Assembly: GCA_023150615.1 (NCBI GenBank)
Contig: JAKLKO010000014.1
Span: 1-64,000 of the forward strand
Source of the DNA: Phycisphaerae bacterium
Lineage (GTDB): Bacteria > Planctomycetota > Phycisphaerae > UBA1845 > UTPLA1
Direction: 5' to 3'
DNA: 64,000 bases
Shown here: positions 17,425 to 27,175 of the stretch, piece by piece
Numbering within the stretch: position 1 is the stretch's first letter
How the letters are laid out: every line of letters begins with the position of its first letter
Notes under the pieces: generated by a model
What the model was told of the DNA's origin: nothing
Seen by the model: only the letters and a program-made list of their open reading frames with translations
The model's database searches: none
Position numbers and translations under genes: made by a program

Positions 17425-17709
17425 ATGATTACGGTCGGAATGAACTACGTCGTCCTGCCCGGCAAGGAAGCCACGTTTGAGAACGCCTTTCGCAAGGTGA
17501 TCGAGGCGATGAAGGGCATCGCCGGCCATCGCGAGTCGCACATGTACCGCGACATCGACCACCCGCGCTCGTACGTCATCCTCTCCGACTGGGGCGATCG
17601 CGCGGCGTTCGAGGCCTTCATCGCGTCGGACACGTTCCGCGCCGTCGCGAACTGGGGCCGCGAGCAAATTCTCGAAGGCCGGCCGCAGCATCGATACTAC
17701 GAACACTGA
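17425..17709 (+). CDS. Antibiotic biosynthesis monooxygenase (ABM) domain protein
   Basis: This 94-residue single-domain protein has the dimeric alpha/beta barrel fold of the ABM family. It opens with a strand (ITVGMNYVVLPGKEATFENAF), then HRESHMYRDIDHPRSYVILSDW and AFEAFIASDTFRAV. Members include haem-degrading IsdG-like enzymes and small quinone oxygenases; nothing here tells which. A Trp in SDWGD and the C-terminal RYYEH are typical. The next gene starts 25 bases downstream. Confidence 0.8.
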   Translation: MITVGMNYVVLPGKEATFENAFRKVIEAMKGIAGHRESHMYRDIDHPRSYVILSDWGDRAAFEAFIASDTFRAVANWGREQILEGRPQHRYYEH

Positions 17710-17734
17710 CGACCGTTCCTCGCGTGCATCGGCC

Positions 17735-18220
17735 ATGAACGAACCCGGCGGACCCGACGCGCGATCGTGGCCGTTCTTCAACACGCCGCTGCGCGTCTTT
17801 CTGGCGGTGGTCGCGCCGATCAGCGCGCTGATGGCGCTGCTGGCCACGTTTACGAGCCGCGCGTCGATCCGCTACTCGGCGATCGCGGTGCTTGCGGTTT
17901 CGATCTACGCGGCCGTTCGGGGCTACGCCTGCCGCGTGCGCGTCGATCCGCGGGGCGTCGAGTACCGCGCGCCCTGGCGGACGATCCGCATCGAGTGGTC
18001 GCGCATCCGGGCGATCGATCGCTACACGCCCGGCGTCGGGGGCGCGGGCTACGTCTTCATCACGACGCACGACGGGCCGCCGGCCGGGCGGTGGGACGTC
18101 GACGCCGAGACGATCCAGATTCAGGAGCGCGATGGGCTGCTGGCGGCCCTGCGCGAGGCACACGCGCGCTGGACGCGGAGCGCGTCCGCCGAACCGTCGG
18201 ACCCGTCCCCCGGTTCATAG
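17735..18220 (+). CDS. Small membrane protein with PH-like cytoplasmic domain
   Basis: This 161-residue protein has two hydrophobic segments (residues about 18-38 and 45-63) followed by a basic beta-rich domain (CRVRVDPRGVEYRAPWRTIRIEWSRI) of the kind found in bacterial PH-domain membrane proteins. It ends in a short amphipathic helix and a Ser/Pro tail. It follows the ABM gene by 25 bases, so the two are probably co-transcribed. The function is unknown. Confidence 0.55.
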   Translation: MNEPGGPDARSWPFFNTPLRVFLAVVAPISALMALLATFTSRASIRYSAIAVLAVSIYAAVRGYACRVRVDPRGVEYRAPWRTIRIEWSRIRAIDRYTPGVGGAGYVFITTHDGPPAGRWDVDAETIQIQERDGLLAALREAHARWTRSASAEPSDPSPGS

Positions 18221-18228
18221 CTTTTGAT

Positions 18229-19056
18229 TCAGTGCGCTGACCGCCGCCGGCGACGATGCGCGAGAATCGGCAGCGCCGCGCCCAGCAGCGCGAGCGTACC
18301 GGGCTCCGGCACGGCGAGCTTGAAGTTGATGACGACCTGGCTGATCGTCACATTGCCCGAGGTCGTGATGTTGTACTGGAAGCCCAGCGTCGGCGTGCCC
18401 TGGCCGAAAAAGTTCGTATCGACCGGAGGGGGCGACACGACAAGAACGTTTCCGAGCGTATCGCGCAGAGTGTAGTTAATCGTCGCGCCCGGCGCGAGGA
18501 CCATCGGAGTGCCCGCTGGCCCGCCGTAGATGTCCTCGAACTCCAGTCCCGTGAAGCGCACGATCGCCGCACTGCCTGCCGGATCAAACAGCGACGCAAA
18601 GCCGGTGCCGTTCGTGCCGAGGTTGTTGATCGTAATGGTAATCGCGTCGAATCCGGGCGTGCTCGGCATGACGCTCTCGAGCACCTCCACCGGACCGGCG
18701 TTGTTGTTACCGCCGGGGAACACGTCGGCGAGGTTGCCGGCGAGCAGATCGAAGACCACGTCGCCGGCCTCACGCGAGAGCACGGTGTTGTTGGGCGGCC
18801 GGCCGGCTTCGGTACGGATCTCGACGTTGTACAGGTGGCCCACGTCTCGGAGCCGCTGAGACGCCGACGGGACGAGCAGATCGGACATCGGCGAGGTCGC
18901 CGCGAGCGCCGACGATGCAGATGCGCAGAGCGACAGCGCGGCGATGGTCGCCGCGAGACGACACGGTCCGCGCTGGCGCAGAAACTCGCGCACCAGACAC
19001 CTCGACGGGCGCAGCATCCGTGCGCCCGAACGGCTGTCGGCCCTTGCGCGCACCAT
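18229..19056 (-). CDS. PEP-CTERM sorting domain protein
   Basis: This 275-residue exported protein has an N-terminal signal (LAATIAALSLCASASSALA, about residues 34-52) and a classic C-terminal exosortase signal: VPEPGTLALLGAALPILAHR followed by RRRR. The body is beta-rich with many Asn, Gly and Thr. PEP-CTERM proteins are cut and anchored by an exosortase, which is not encoded in this window. A GGAAAAGGG site precedes the ATG at 19056. The next Met (14 residues in) is an alternative start. The gene converges on the small membrane protein with an 8-base gap. Confidence 0.85.
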   Translation of the reverse strand: MVRARADSRSGARMLRPSRCLVREFLRQRGPCRLAATIAALSLCASASSALAATSPMSDLLVPSASQRLRDVGHLYNVEIRTEAGRPPNNTVLSREAGDVVFDLLAGNLADVFPGGNNNAGPVEVLESVMPSTPGFDAITITINNLGTNGTGFASLFDPAGSAAIVRFTGLEFEDIYGGPAGTPMVLAPGATINYTLRDTLGNVLVVSPPPVDTNFFGQGTPTLGFQYNITTSGNVTISQVVINFKLAVPEPGTLALLGAALPILAHRRRRRSAH

Positions 19057-19171
19057 GCGCGCAATCCCTTTTCCTGATTCATCTTACAGGTTTCTGCCCA
19101 GGCGATTCAAGCACGGCCCGGTTTCGCCGGCAAGACCCTGACTGGCAAGCAGTTACGACCGAACGGGCGGA

Positions 19172-19822
19172 TCAGCGCTTCGGGTCGAGCTTCTTCCAAT
19201 CCGCCAGGAACCGCTCCAACCCGATCGTGGTCAGCGGATGATCCAGCAGCTTGCGGAACACGTCGTACGGCATCGTGCCGACGTCGGCGCCGGCCTTGGC
19301 GGCCTCGACCACATGCAGCGGGTGGCGGAGGCTCGCGGCGAGGACCTGGCAATCGAAGGCGTAGTTGTCGTAGATCTGCCGGATTTCGTGGATCAGCGCC
19401 ATGCCGTCGTGACAGATGTCGTCGAGCCGTCCGAGGAATGGCGAGCAAAACGTCGCGCCGACCTTCGCGACGATCAGCGCCTGCGCGGGCTGGAATATCA
19501 GCGTCATGTTGACCTTGATCTGCTCATCCACGCAGCGCTTCAGCGCTTTGACTCCCTCGGGGATTGTCGGCAGCTTTACGACCACGTTCGGCGCCAGCGT
19601 TGCCAGTTCGCGGGCCTCCTTCATCATCTCGTCGGCCGTCACCGAGACGACCTCCGCCGAGACCGGCCCCGGCACGATCGAGCAGATCTCGGTGATGAGC
19701 GGACGGAATTCGCGCCCTTCCTTAGCCACCAGGCTCGGATTCGTCGTCACGCCGTCAAGGACGCCCAGGTCCCGCGCGGCCCGTATCTGATCGAGATTGG
19801 CAGTATCGAGAAAGAACTTCAT
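19172..19822 (-). CDS. Transaldolase / fructose-6-phosphate aldolase family (TalC/FSA type)
   Basis: This 216-residue protein is of the short transaldolase class. It opens MKFFLDTANLDQIRAA, then GVTTNPSLVAKEG, with the Schiff-base Lys in NVVVKLPTI (near residue 84) and the decisive stretch ATFCSPFLGRLDD. Both transaldolase (pentose phosphate pathway) and fructose-6-phosphate aldolase have this length; the exact reaction cannot be set by eye. The short length argues against the 320-residue TalB type. A GGGAGG ribosome site lies upstream of ATG 19822. Confidence 0.92.
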   Translation of the reverse strand: MKFFLDTANLDQIRAARDLGVLDGVTTNPSLVAKEGREFRPLITEICSIVPGPVSAEVVSVTADEMMKEARELATLAPNVVVKLPTIPEGVKALKRCVDEQIKVNMTLIFQPAQALIVAKVGATFCSPFLGRLDDICHDGMALIHEIRQIYDNYAFDCQVLAASLRHPLHVVEAAKAGADVGTMPYDVFRKLLDHPLTTIGLERFLADWKKLDPKR

Positions 19823-19896
19823 CCGCCCGGCCTCCCGTCAAGCGCGGGCATTCTACCCGAGGCGGCGGCGGCGTGTGAACCACACGGGCGTGAGGC

Positions 19897-20802
19897 TCAG
19901 AAGGCCCGGCGAATCAGGTTTTTGAGCAGCAGGCCGAGCGGCGAGCCCTTCGGGCCTGCGCGGAATCCGACGAGTACGTAGGTTACGTCATCATGCGACG
20001 GCGAATCCGTTCCGGTGAACTCCGCAAGCGCATCGTGGAGCATCGCGCCCAACTGGGCACATGACGCCCGTCGATGCGCGTGCAACAGGGCATCAATCCG
20101 CGAATCGCCGAAAAGTTCGCCGCGCGGATCGCGCGCCTCGAGAACACCGTCGGTCAGCAGCAGCAGCCGATCGCCCGGCTCGACGCTCAGCAGTGTGCGA
20201 TCGTACGAAGTGGCCGCATCCACGCCGAGCGGCAGGTTGGCGAGACCGCCGTCCAACGAACCCTCGCGCACGATGACGCGCGACCATCGATCCTCGCCGC
20301 TCCGGAAGAACCACGCGGGCGGATGTCCGGCGTAACTGATCGACAGTCGACGCCCGATGGCATCGTATGTCGCGACGGCCGCCGTCGTCATCGCGCGGAA
20401 GCCGATCTGCTCCAGCCGCCGGTTCACGGCCGACAACACACGCCGCTGATCGGGCGTGTTCATCGCCCGTCGCAGCAGCCGGTGCGCCTCGGCGCTGAAG
20501 GTCGCGACGGCCTCGCCGTGCCCGACCACGTCGGCGATGCACAATCGCGACAGGTATCCCGCGCTGCAAACCGACAGGTAGTGCACGTCGCCGCCCCGGC
20601 CGCCGTCGCACGGCCGGGAGTAGATCACGCCGGCCATGCCGGGCAGCTCCACCGGCCGTTCGATCGCGCGATTGCCGCCGGCGATTTCGGAACAGACGAG
20701 GCGCAGCGCATTCGATGTCCGGCCGGGCACGTCCGGGGCGTCGGACGGCGCGAACGCCGCATCCGCGAGCATCTGCACCGTGTTCAGCGTCGAGGTCCGC
20801 AT
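19897..20802 (-). CDS. PP2C-type SpoIIE-family serine phosphatase
   Basis: This 301-residue protein has the metal-dependent phosphatase fold of SpoIIE/RsbU. Motifs are RPCDGGRGGDVHYLSV, CIADVVGHGEAVATFSAEAH (the D-x-x-G-H-G motif), ISYAGHPPAW and LLLTDGVLEARDPRGELFG, ending in SPSHDDVTYVLVGF. No sensory domain is attached; the N-terminal about 50 residues are short and unassigned. Such enzymes usually dephosphorylate anti-anti-sigma factors. No partner anti-sigma gene is nearby. Confidence 0.85.
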   Translation of the reverse strand: MRTSTLNTVQMLADAAFAPSDAPDVPGRTSNALRLVCSEIAGGNRAIERPVELPGMAGVIYSRPCDGGRGGDVHYLSVCSAGYLSRLCIADVVGHGEAVATFSAEAHRLLRRAMNTPDQRRVLSAVNRRLEQIGFRAMTTAAVATYDAIGRRLSISYAGHPPAWFFRSGEDRWSRVIVREGSLDGGLANLPLGVDAATSYDRTLLSVEPGDRLLLLTDGVLEARDPRGELFGDSRIDALLHAHRRASCAQLGAMLHDALAEFTGTDSPSHDDVTYVLVGFRAGPKGSPLGLLLKNLIRRAF

Positions 20803-20932
20803 GGCAGGTTTTCCGGGAACAGCGTTCCGTCGCGCAGGTTCGATGGGCAGCGGCGACGCCTCGGCGGCGATGCTGCGAGTCGAACCTCCGCTCCGGAATA
20901 GGATGCGGCCGGACCGGCGAGGGTTACATGCG

Positions 20933-22510
20933 TCAGCGGGCGTATTCGACGGCGCGGACCTCGCGCAGCAGCGTGACCTTGATCTCGCCGGGGTAGGTCA
21001 TCTGCTCCTCGATCCGTTTGGCAATTTCGCGGGCGATCCGCATGGCGTTGTTGTCGTCGATCGAGTTGGCATCGACGATGACGCGGACCTCGCGACCGGC
21101 CTGGATGGCGTAGGCCTGGGTCACGCCCGGAAAACCGGTCGCGATCGACTCCAGCTCCTCCAGCCGCTTGATGTAGCGCTCCAGCGATTCGCGCCGACTT
21201 CCCGGTCGCGACGCGCTGATCGCGTCGGCGGCGGCGACGAGCGGCGTGTACGGGCTGGTTGCGGGCACATCGCCGTGATGTCCGGCGACGGCGTTGATGA
21301 CTTCCTCGCGCTCCTGGAACTTGCGGCAGATTTCCGCGCCGATGGCGGGATGGCCGCCTTCGACCTCGTGGTCGACGGCCTTACCGAGGTCGTGCAGCAA
21401 ACCGCAGCGTCGCGCGAGCGCGCCGTCGAGCTTCAGCTCGTCGGCCATGATCTGGCACATGTAGGCTACCTCGATCGAGTGGCGCAGGACGTTCTGACCG
21501 TAGCTCGTGCGGTAGTGCAGTCGTCCGAGCAGGTCGAGGATCTTGCGGTTCAAGCCGGGCACGTTCGCCTCGATGCTCGACTTCTTGCCGATCTCGAGGA
21601 TGTTGCGCTCGACCGCCGCGCGGGTCTCGTTGACCACGTCTTCGATCCGCGTCGGGTGGATCCGGCCGTCCTCGATGAGCTTCGCCAGCGCCTGCCGCGC
21701 GATCTCGCGGCGCACGGGATCGAACGCGCTGACGACGACCACGCCCGGCGTGTCGTCCACAATCACGTCGACGCCGGTGGCCTTCTCGAAGGCGCGGATG
21801 TTGCGCCCTTCGCGACCGATGACGCGGCCCTTCATCTCGTCCGAGGGGATGTCCACGGTGCTGACGGTGGAATCGGCCGTGTGTTCGGCGGCGTAGCGCT
21901 GCAGCGCGGTGACGACGATCTCCCGCGCCTTGTGCTCGGCCTGGTCCTGCGCTTCGGCGATCCGTTTCTGGACCATTTCGCCGCACTCGCTGGCCAGCTC
22001 CTGCTCCAGTCGCTGAAACAGCGCGGCCCGCGCCGCCTCGACCGACATGTTGGAAACGCGCAGCAACTGATTGCGCTGTTCCCGGAGCGTCTCCTCGACC
22101 TGCTGTTTCATCGCCTCGACGGACCGGGCGGTTTCGCGCAGGCGGGCCTCGCCGGTCTCGATCGCCTTTTCCTTGGCGATGAGCGTCTCGAGCTTGAGGT
22201 TCAGCAGGTCCTCGCGCTTGTCCTGCCGCTTTTCGATTTCGCGCAGCTCGACCCGCGTCTCCTCCGTCTTGCGCTCGAATTCCTCCTGGCGTTTCAGGAA
22301 GACCGCCTTCGACTCGACCTCGGCCGCGCGGACGACGTCCTCGGCCCGACGCGCCGCGTCTTCGCCGATCCGTTTCGCCTCGGCCCTCGCAAGCAGGATG
22401 TTGCGACGCCCGATCCACTGAAGGACGAAGTAACAGCCGATCGCGCCGGCGGCCAGTCCGGCGATGAGCGGATACCAGGTCGAGACCTCGGCCAGGATCA
22501 GGGGCCCCAT
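20933..22510 (-). CDS. rny: Ribonuclease Y
   Basis: This 525-residue membrane-anchored endoribonuclease initiates mRNA turnover. It has one N-terminal transmembrane helix (residues about 13-32) and a long charged coiled coil (40-195). A KH domain follows, with [21 protein letters not shown]. The HD domain has [18 protein letters not shown], then [15 protein letters not shown], giving the HD metal pair. The C-terminus EVRAVEYAR is the standard RNase Y end. Length matches the family (about 520). A sigma70-type promoter lies about 560 bases upstream, suggesting a long leader. Confidence 0.96.
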   Translation of the reverse strand: MGPLILAEVSTWYPLIAGLAAGAIGCYFVLQWIGRRNILLARAEAKRIGEDAARRAEDVVRAAEVESKAVFLKRQEEFERKTEETRVELREIEKRQDKREDLLNLKLETLIAKEKAIETGEARLRETARSVEAMKQQVEETLREQRNQLLRVSNMSVEAARAALFQRLEQELASECGEMVQKRIAEAQDQAEHKAREIVVTALQRYAAEHTADSTVSTVDIPSDEMKGRVIGREGRNIRAFEKATGVDVIVDDTPGVVVVSAFDPVRREIARQALAKLIEDGRIHPTRIEDVVNETRAAVERNILEIGKKSSIEANVPGLNRKILDLLGRLHYRTSYGQNVLRHSIEVAYMCQIMADELKLDGALARRCGLLHDLGKAVDHEVEGGHPAIGAEICRKFQEREEVINAVAGHHGDVPATSPYTPLVAAADAISASRPGSRRESLERYIKRLEELESIATGFPGVTQAYAIQAGREVRVIVDANSIDDNNAMRIAREIAKRIEEQMTYPGEIKVTLLREVRAVEYAR

Positions 22511-23067
22511 GGGTCTGCCTTTCGCGGAGGCGATGACGCTTCAGTGCCGCTGCAGGATCGGGCGCAGAATCAACCCGGAGAGCATGCACGCACGGCCCAG
22601 ACCCGGCCGAGTCGCAGGTGGGTGATCGATGAGACGACCGATATCGACGCGCGCCAGCCCGTCGCGCAGGACTAGTTTGAGCGGTCACTCCTTCGAGCGC
22701 CGCGTTGCGCTGTATGCGTTTCCGGAGATTGTGCGATCTGCCGCCGCCGGTCGAATGACGAACGGATGGAAATGAAATGAGTCAACCGCCGCGTATACGC
22801 CATGAATCCCGGATCCTCGCTGTTGGCCGCCGGGGGTCGTGCTCGAACGACATCCGTGTGCGGACGCCGTTGCGATCACTCGACCCGTCGCGGTGTCCGA
22901 CCGTGCCAAGCCGGACCACTGTGCACGTCCCACCTTGCGCCCGCCTGAGACGGACGAAGGTCAACGTTCTCCTTTCTGAACAAAGCCCGAACTTGCGCGA
23001 AGCGCCGTTCGTCGGGCCTCGTGAAAAACGTTTCAGTATCCGGGGCATTTACAGACGCCCCGACTCC
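22511..23067 (-). ncRNA. Long untranslated leader of rny or a separate small RNA
   Basis: About 560 bases lie between the rny start and the strong minus-strand promoter. No convincing protein frame is present. The 5' end would carry a hairpin GGGGC-N10-GCCCC, and a second larger stem-loop (22985-23017, GCCCGA with TCGGGC around an inner GCGC-TTC-GCGC) followed by TTTGTT, which looks like an attenuator. A few bases on is AAAGGAG followed by a TTG, which could start a short frame, but the resulting 60-residue peptide is unconvincing. RNA family is not recognised. Confidence 0.35.
22985..23017 (-). terminator. Attenuator-like stem-loop in the rny leader
   Basis: GCCCGA and TCGGGC arms enclose an inner GCGC-TTC-GCGC hairpin. 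TTTGTTC follows on the minus strand. It lies about 55-80 bases after the predicted transcript start. Confidence 0.4.
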
Positions 23068-23074
23068 GCATTCT

Positions 23075-23102
23075 AGTATACGGGAATCGACCGCGCCGTC
23101 AA
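23075..23102 (-). promoter_or_regulatory. Strong sigma70-type promoter upstream of rny
   Basis: On the minus strand, TTGACG (23102-23097) and TATACT (23080-23075) have 16-base spacing; both match consensus at 5 of 6. Transcription would start near 23068, pointing to rny and away from the dsbD-like gene. Confidence 0.6.
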
Positions 23103-23265
23103 CGGAATTCCGATCCGGACGGAACAAGGAAGCTTCTGGTGCGTCTGGATTTATGCGTATGTCCTCGGGTCGCGGACGTCTCGGAGGTACCGTAACCTCG
23201 CAGCCGACCCTACCATCGTACTACCGTCGCGACCCGACCGGGTCGGACTGGGGAGTCGCCGTCTG

Positions 23266-25791
23266 ATGTCGCTCCGACCCCTGCTGATCAACGCTCTTGC
23301 CATCGCCTTGATCGCGGCCCCCGCGGTCGCCGCCGAGTCCTCCGCCCGCGGACCGCACGTCAAAGCGACGCTGCTGGCGGATCGCGCGGCGGTACGGCCG
23401 GGCGAGACATTTACGCTGGCGCTGCTGCTCGATCCGGACCCGGAATGGCACATCTACTGGCAGTATCACGGCGGGTCGTCGGGCATGCCGACCGACGTTC
23501 GCTGGGAGGTGCCGAAGGGCTGGACGGCCGGCCCCCCGCTGTTTCCGGTCCCCAAGGCCAAGCTCGACGAACTCGGCGAGATGACCTACATCCTCGAAGG
23601 CCGGGTCGTCATCCTCGGCGAGGTCGCGGTCGCGGCGGATGCGCCGATCGGTACTGCGGCGACGATCGGTGCGCGGGCGTCCTGGCTCGTCTGCCGGAAG
23701 GAGTGCATCCCTGGCAACGTCGCGCTGACGATGTCGCTGCCGGTCGAGTCCACGTCGCGCAACGCAGTCGAGGAAACCGGCAAGCTTATCCAGCGCGCGC
23801 GACGCGCCCTGCCGCTCGCGAGCGACCAGGCGAAGTACCTTCGCATTCGTACGGAGGCCGGCGCTGGCCGGATCAGGCCCGGCGATCGCTTCGAGTCGAA
23901 GCTCATCCTCGATATTCAGAAGGGCCACCACATTCAATCGGCGAAGCCATCGGAGGCTGGATTGATCGTCACCGAGGTCTTTGTCGCCCCGCCGACCGGG
24001 TTGATCCCATCCGCGCTGAAGTATCCGCCCGGCAAGGAGCGGACCGTTCCGGGACTTGGAAAGGTGAGCGAGTACGACGGCACGGTCACGATCGGCGTAC
24101 CGCTCGAGGCGACGGAGGAGCTGCCCTCGACCCCGATCGTCCTCACGGGCGTCGTCCGCTACCAGGCCTGCACCGACTCGGGCACGTGCTATCCACCGCT
24201 GGCCGTGCGCTTCGAGATTCCGTACTCCCCCGCCGCCGCGGCCGCCCGGGCATCGTCCGACAAGTCGGCTGCACCGACGGGCGATGCGCCGCACGCTGCG
24301 TCGCCACAGCAATCATCGGCGGTCCCCGCTCCCCCCGGGCAAGACGCCGCCGTCAGCCGCGCGCCGACGAGGTTTAAGACGAGCGACAACACCCCGGGAA
24401 CCTGGCTCGACCGCGCGCAGCGCTTTTTCCTGCGATTCGGCATCTTCGGGTACCTCGCGATGGCGGCCATCGGCGGATTCGTGCTCAACTTCATGCCGTG
24501 CGTCCTGCCCGTGATCTCGATCAAGGTTCTCTCCTTCGTCAACCAGGCGCACGAGCACCGCTGGCGCGTCATCCTGCTCGGACTCTCGTTCGCCGCCGGC
24601 ATCATGGTCTCCTTCCTCGCGCTGGGCATCCTGATCCTCGGGCTGGAGAGCCAGTGGGGCGGGCTGTTTCAGCGCCCGCGCGTGGTGATCGGCCTGGCCG
24701 CCGTCGTCACGGCGTTCGCACTCAGCCTGTTCGGCGTCTTCTCGCTCAATCCACCGCGCGTGGTGAACGAACTCGGCGAGAAGGCCCGCGGCGAAGGGGC
24801 CGGACACGCCTTCGCGATGGGGCTGATGGCGACGTTGCTCGGGACCGCGTGCACGGCGCCATTCCTCAGTGCGGTCGTCGCCATCGCCGTGCAGCAACCG
24901 CGCGCGATCGGAATGGCGATCTTCCTCGTCGCCGGGTTCGGGATGGCCTTCCCGTATGTCCTGCTCGCCGCGAATCCGAACTGGCTGCGGATCATCCCGC
25001 GACCGGGTCGGTGGATGGAGACGTTCGAACGCGTGGTCGGCTTTGTTCTCCTCGCCACGGTCGTCTGGCTGCTGAATCCGCTCGGTTCGCAGATCGGCCC
25101 GGTCGGACTGCTCTGGACGATCGTCTTCCTGCTGCTCGTGGCGGCGGCGGGGTGGGTGTACGGCCGGCTCGGCTTCGACGCGCCCGTCGCGCGGAAGGTC
25201 CGCGCGTGTGCCACCGTCGCTCTGCTCGTCGTCGGTGGATGGTACTTCTGCTTCCGCTGGGTCGCGCCGATCGATCGTCTCGTCGCCGAGCAGATCGAGC
25301 TGCGCAAGAAGCTCGCCATGGCGTCGTGGGTCGGCGGAGACGGCCGGGCGCCGGCACGCATCCGCGTAGATTGGAAAGACGGCTCGGAGATTCCGTGGCA
25401 GACGTACTCGCGCCAGGCGATGGAGCTTGCGGTAAAGGCGGGCCACACGGTGTTCGTCGACTACACCGCCGACTGGTGCGTCAACTGCAAGGCGAACGAA
25501 AAGCTGGTGCTCAACACGGCCGAAGTCCGGCAGGCGATGCGCGACCTCGGCGTCATTCCCTTCAAGGCCGACTTTACGTCCGAGGACCCGGAGATCACCG
25601 CGGACCTCGCGCGGTACGGCCGCAGCGGCGTGCCGATGTATCTCGTCGTTCCGGCCCGTGCCCTGGACCGGGCGGTCGTGCTGCCCGAGGTGTTGACGAA
25701 GGGGCTGGTCATCGACGCGTTGCGCAGCGCCGGAGCAAGCGATGCGAAGCCGGACCGCGTGGCGATCCGGCGCGACGAGGTCCGCGGATGA
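23266..25791 (+). CDS. Thiol:disulfide interchange protein, DsbD/ScsB type
   Basis: This 841-residue protein carries reducing power across the inner membrane. After the signal peptide (INALAIALIAAPAVAA), two periplasmic beta domains follow (DsbD-alpha-like, with the paired Cys SWLVCRKECIPGN at about residues 142-152). A Pro/Ala/Ser linker (330-365) precedes eight or so transmembrane helices starting at FVLNFMPCVLPVISIKVLSF, whose Cys pairs with GTACTAPFLSA. The C-terminal thioredoxin domain has DYTADWCVNCKANEKLVL. The long duplicated N-terminus is more like ScsB than E. coli DsbD. A ferritin-like gene follows by 70 bases. Confidence 0.9.
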   Translation: MSLRPLLINALAIALIAAPAVAAESSARGPHVKATLLADRAAVRPGETFTLALLLDPDPEWHIYWQYHGGSSGMPTDVRWEVPKGWTAGPPLFPVPKAKLDELGEMTYILEGRVVILGEVAVAADAPIGTAATIGARASWLVCRKECIPGNVALTMSLPVESTSRNAVEETGKLIQRARRALPLASDQAKYLRIRTEAGAGRIRPGDRFESKLILDIQKGHHIQSAKPSEAGLIVTEVFVAPPTGLIPSALKYPPGKERTVPGLGKVSEYDGTVTIGVPLEATEELPSTPIVLTGVVRYQACTDSGTCYPPLAVRFEIPYSPAAAAARASSDKSAAPTGDAPHAASPQQSSAVPAPPGQDAAVSRAPTRFKTSDNTPGTWLDRAQRFFLRFGIFGYLAMAAIGGFVLNFMPCVLPVISIKVLSFVNQAHEHRWRVILLGLSFAAGIMVSFLALGILILGLESQWGGLFQRPRVVIGLAAVVTAFALSLFGVFSLNPPRVVNELGEKARGEGAGHAFAMGLMATLLGTACTAPFLSAVVAIAVQQPRAIGMAIFLVAGFGMAFPYVLLAANPNWLRIIPRPGRWMETFERVVGFVLLATVVWLLNPLGSQIGPVGLLWTIVFLLLVAAAGWVYGRLGFDAPVARKVRACATVALLVVGGWYFCFRWVAPIDRLVAEQIELRKKLAMASWVGGDGRAPARIRVDWKDGSEIPWQTYSRQAMELAVKAGHTVFVDYTADWCVNCKANEKLVLNTAEVRQAMRDLGVIPFKADFTSEDPEITADLARYGRSGVPMYLVVPARALDRAVVLPEVLTKGLVIDALRSAGASDAKPDRVAIRRDEVRG

Positions 25792-25861
25792 GGGGGGCGA
25801 TCCGATGCCGCGCGGAACAGGTGACGGCTTGTGACGCGCGTCCACCGCGGCGATAATCCAT

Positions 25862-26377
25862 GTGACTGAGCCGCAATCGGCCAAGAAGCTGCGCACCATG
25901 CAGAAACCGCTTCCCGAGCTGCCACACATTGGTCCCGACAAGGCGCTGGCCATCGGCACGTATGGCGAGACCGTCGCGGCGTATCGGTACCTGCTGTTCG
26001 CCGAGCGGGCCGAGTCGCCGCGGCTGCGCGATGCCTTCGCCGCGATGGCCGACGAGGAGCAGGACCACAAGCAGCGGCTGCAGCGTTTGTTCGCCGAGCT
26101 GTACGCGGATTCGACGTTTTTCCTGACCGAGGACGACAAGCAGATGGTCTGCGTCGGACCGCGACTGGTCGACGTGCGCGACGCGGCACACTTCGCCGAT
26201 GCGCTGCGGTTGACGCTGGAATCGGAGCAGCGGGCGTCGGCGTTCTACCGGCGGCTCAGCACGCGCGTGGAGGAAAACCGTCTGCGGGCCCTGTTCGCCG
26301 AGCTGGCCGAGGAAGGCGTCGAGCACTACCAGCGGCTGCGCGAACTCGTGCGGGACGTGGGCGCCGGCGGCCATTGA
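25862..26377 (+). CDS. Ferritin-like/rubrerythrin-type helical protein
   Basis: This 171-residue all-alpha protein is read as a four-helix ferritin-like domain. Acidic residues sit in the right spacing: AIGTYGETVAAYRYLLFAE, then ADEEQDHKQRLQRLF (E-x-x-H), and later ESEQRASAFYRRLS and AEEGVEHYQRLREL (E-x-x-H). The two E-x-x-H motifs fit a di-iron site. No rubredoxin Cys are present, so it is not a full rubrerythrin. The start is GTG 25862. It follows the DsbD-like gene by 70 bases and may share its transcript. The substrate (peroxide or iron storage) is unknown. Confidence 0.72.
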   Translation: MTEPQSAKKLRTMQKPLPELPHIGPDKALAIGTYGETVAAYRYLLFAERAESPRLRDAFAAMADEEQDHKQRLQRLFAELYADSTFFLTEDDKQMVCVGPRLVDVRDAAHFADALRLTLESEQRASAFYRRLSTRVEENRLRALFAELAEEGVEHYQRLRELVRDVGAGGH

Positions 26378-26392
26378 ATCCGCGCGAACGGG

Positions 26393-27175
26393 TCACGCCC
26401 GACCGTCCCCGGGTCCGCCGCGGATCGCGAACTCGCGCTGTCGCGCGAGGTACGCCAGCAGGCGGCGAACATCCGCCGGTGACGCCACGCGGAATCCGGC
26501 GCGCGTATCGCCCGGCCCGACCTTCACGCCGACGTCCGACTCGCGGAGCACGCCAAACGCATCCTCATCCGTCGCGTCGTCTCCGAAAAACACAACCCCG
26601 TCCGCCTTCAAGCGGTCGCGCAGCATCGCCAGCGCATCGCCCTTGTGCGACGCGACGACGCTCAATTCGATGATCCGCTTGCCCTCGCGGACGAAGATGC
26701 CCGGCCACGACCCCGGTCCATCCAGGACCGCGCGCCACGCGTCGGACTCGGACCGCGCATCGCACGCGCGAGTGTGCAGCGCGACGCCCGACGGTTTCTC
26801 CTCGGCCCACGCGCCCGGAAACCACTCGGTCAGCGCCCCGACGGTTTCGATGATCTCCCGACGCAGGGCGCGGCGTTGCGGCGTCATTTCGCCGACGATG
26901 TCCGGTTCGAACTCGCTCCCGTGACTGCCGACGAGGATCAGTCCGCCCCGTTTCGGCAACCGCGCGTCGAGGTCCCGCCAGGATCGCCCGGAGATGATCG
27001 CGGCGCACGTTCGCGGGAGCGCCACGAGGCGATGCAGCGCCTCGAGCGATTCGGGATCGGCACGCGCGTCGTCTGCGCTTTCGACGATCGGCGCCAGCGT
27101 TCCGTCGAAATCGCAGCCGACCAGCAGCACGCCTGCTCGCGACAGTTGATCGAGCCGATTCTCCAGCATCGTCAC
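26393..27175 (-). CDS. otsB: Trehalose-6-phosphate phosphatase
   Basis: This 260-residue HAD-family enzyme makes trehalose from trehalose-6-phosphate. The catalytic DFDGTLAPI (residues 22-30) carries the two HAD aspartates. It continues with AIISGRSWRDLDARLP, GLILVGSHGSEFE and the C-terminal metal site FFGDDATDEDAFGVL. The start GTG at 27175 overlaps the otsA stop (GTGA), so translation is probably coupled; the ATG two codons on is the alternative. Confidence 0.93.
   Translation of the reverse strand: MTMLENRLDQLSRAGVLLVGCDFDGTLAPIVESADDARADPESLEALHRLVALPRTCAAIISGRSWRDLDARLPKRGGLILVGSHGSEFEPDIVGEMTPQRRALRREIIETVGALTEWFPGAWAEEKPSGVALHTRACDARSESDAWRAVLDGPGSWPGIFVREGKRIIELSVVASHKGDALAMLRDRLKADGVVFFGDDATDEDAFGVLRESDVGVKVGPGDTRAGFRVASPADVRRLLAYLARQREFAIRGGPGDGRA

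Noticed and set aside
22782-23127. Short minus-strand frames of 82-88 residues in the rny leader
   Set aside because: They start without a ribosome site, overlap in three frames and are rich in Arg with no recognisable pattern; the stretch is better read as untranslated leader.
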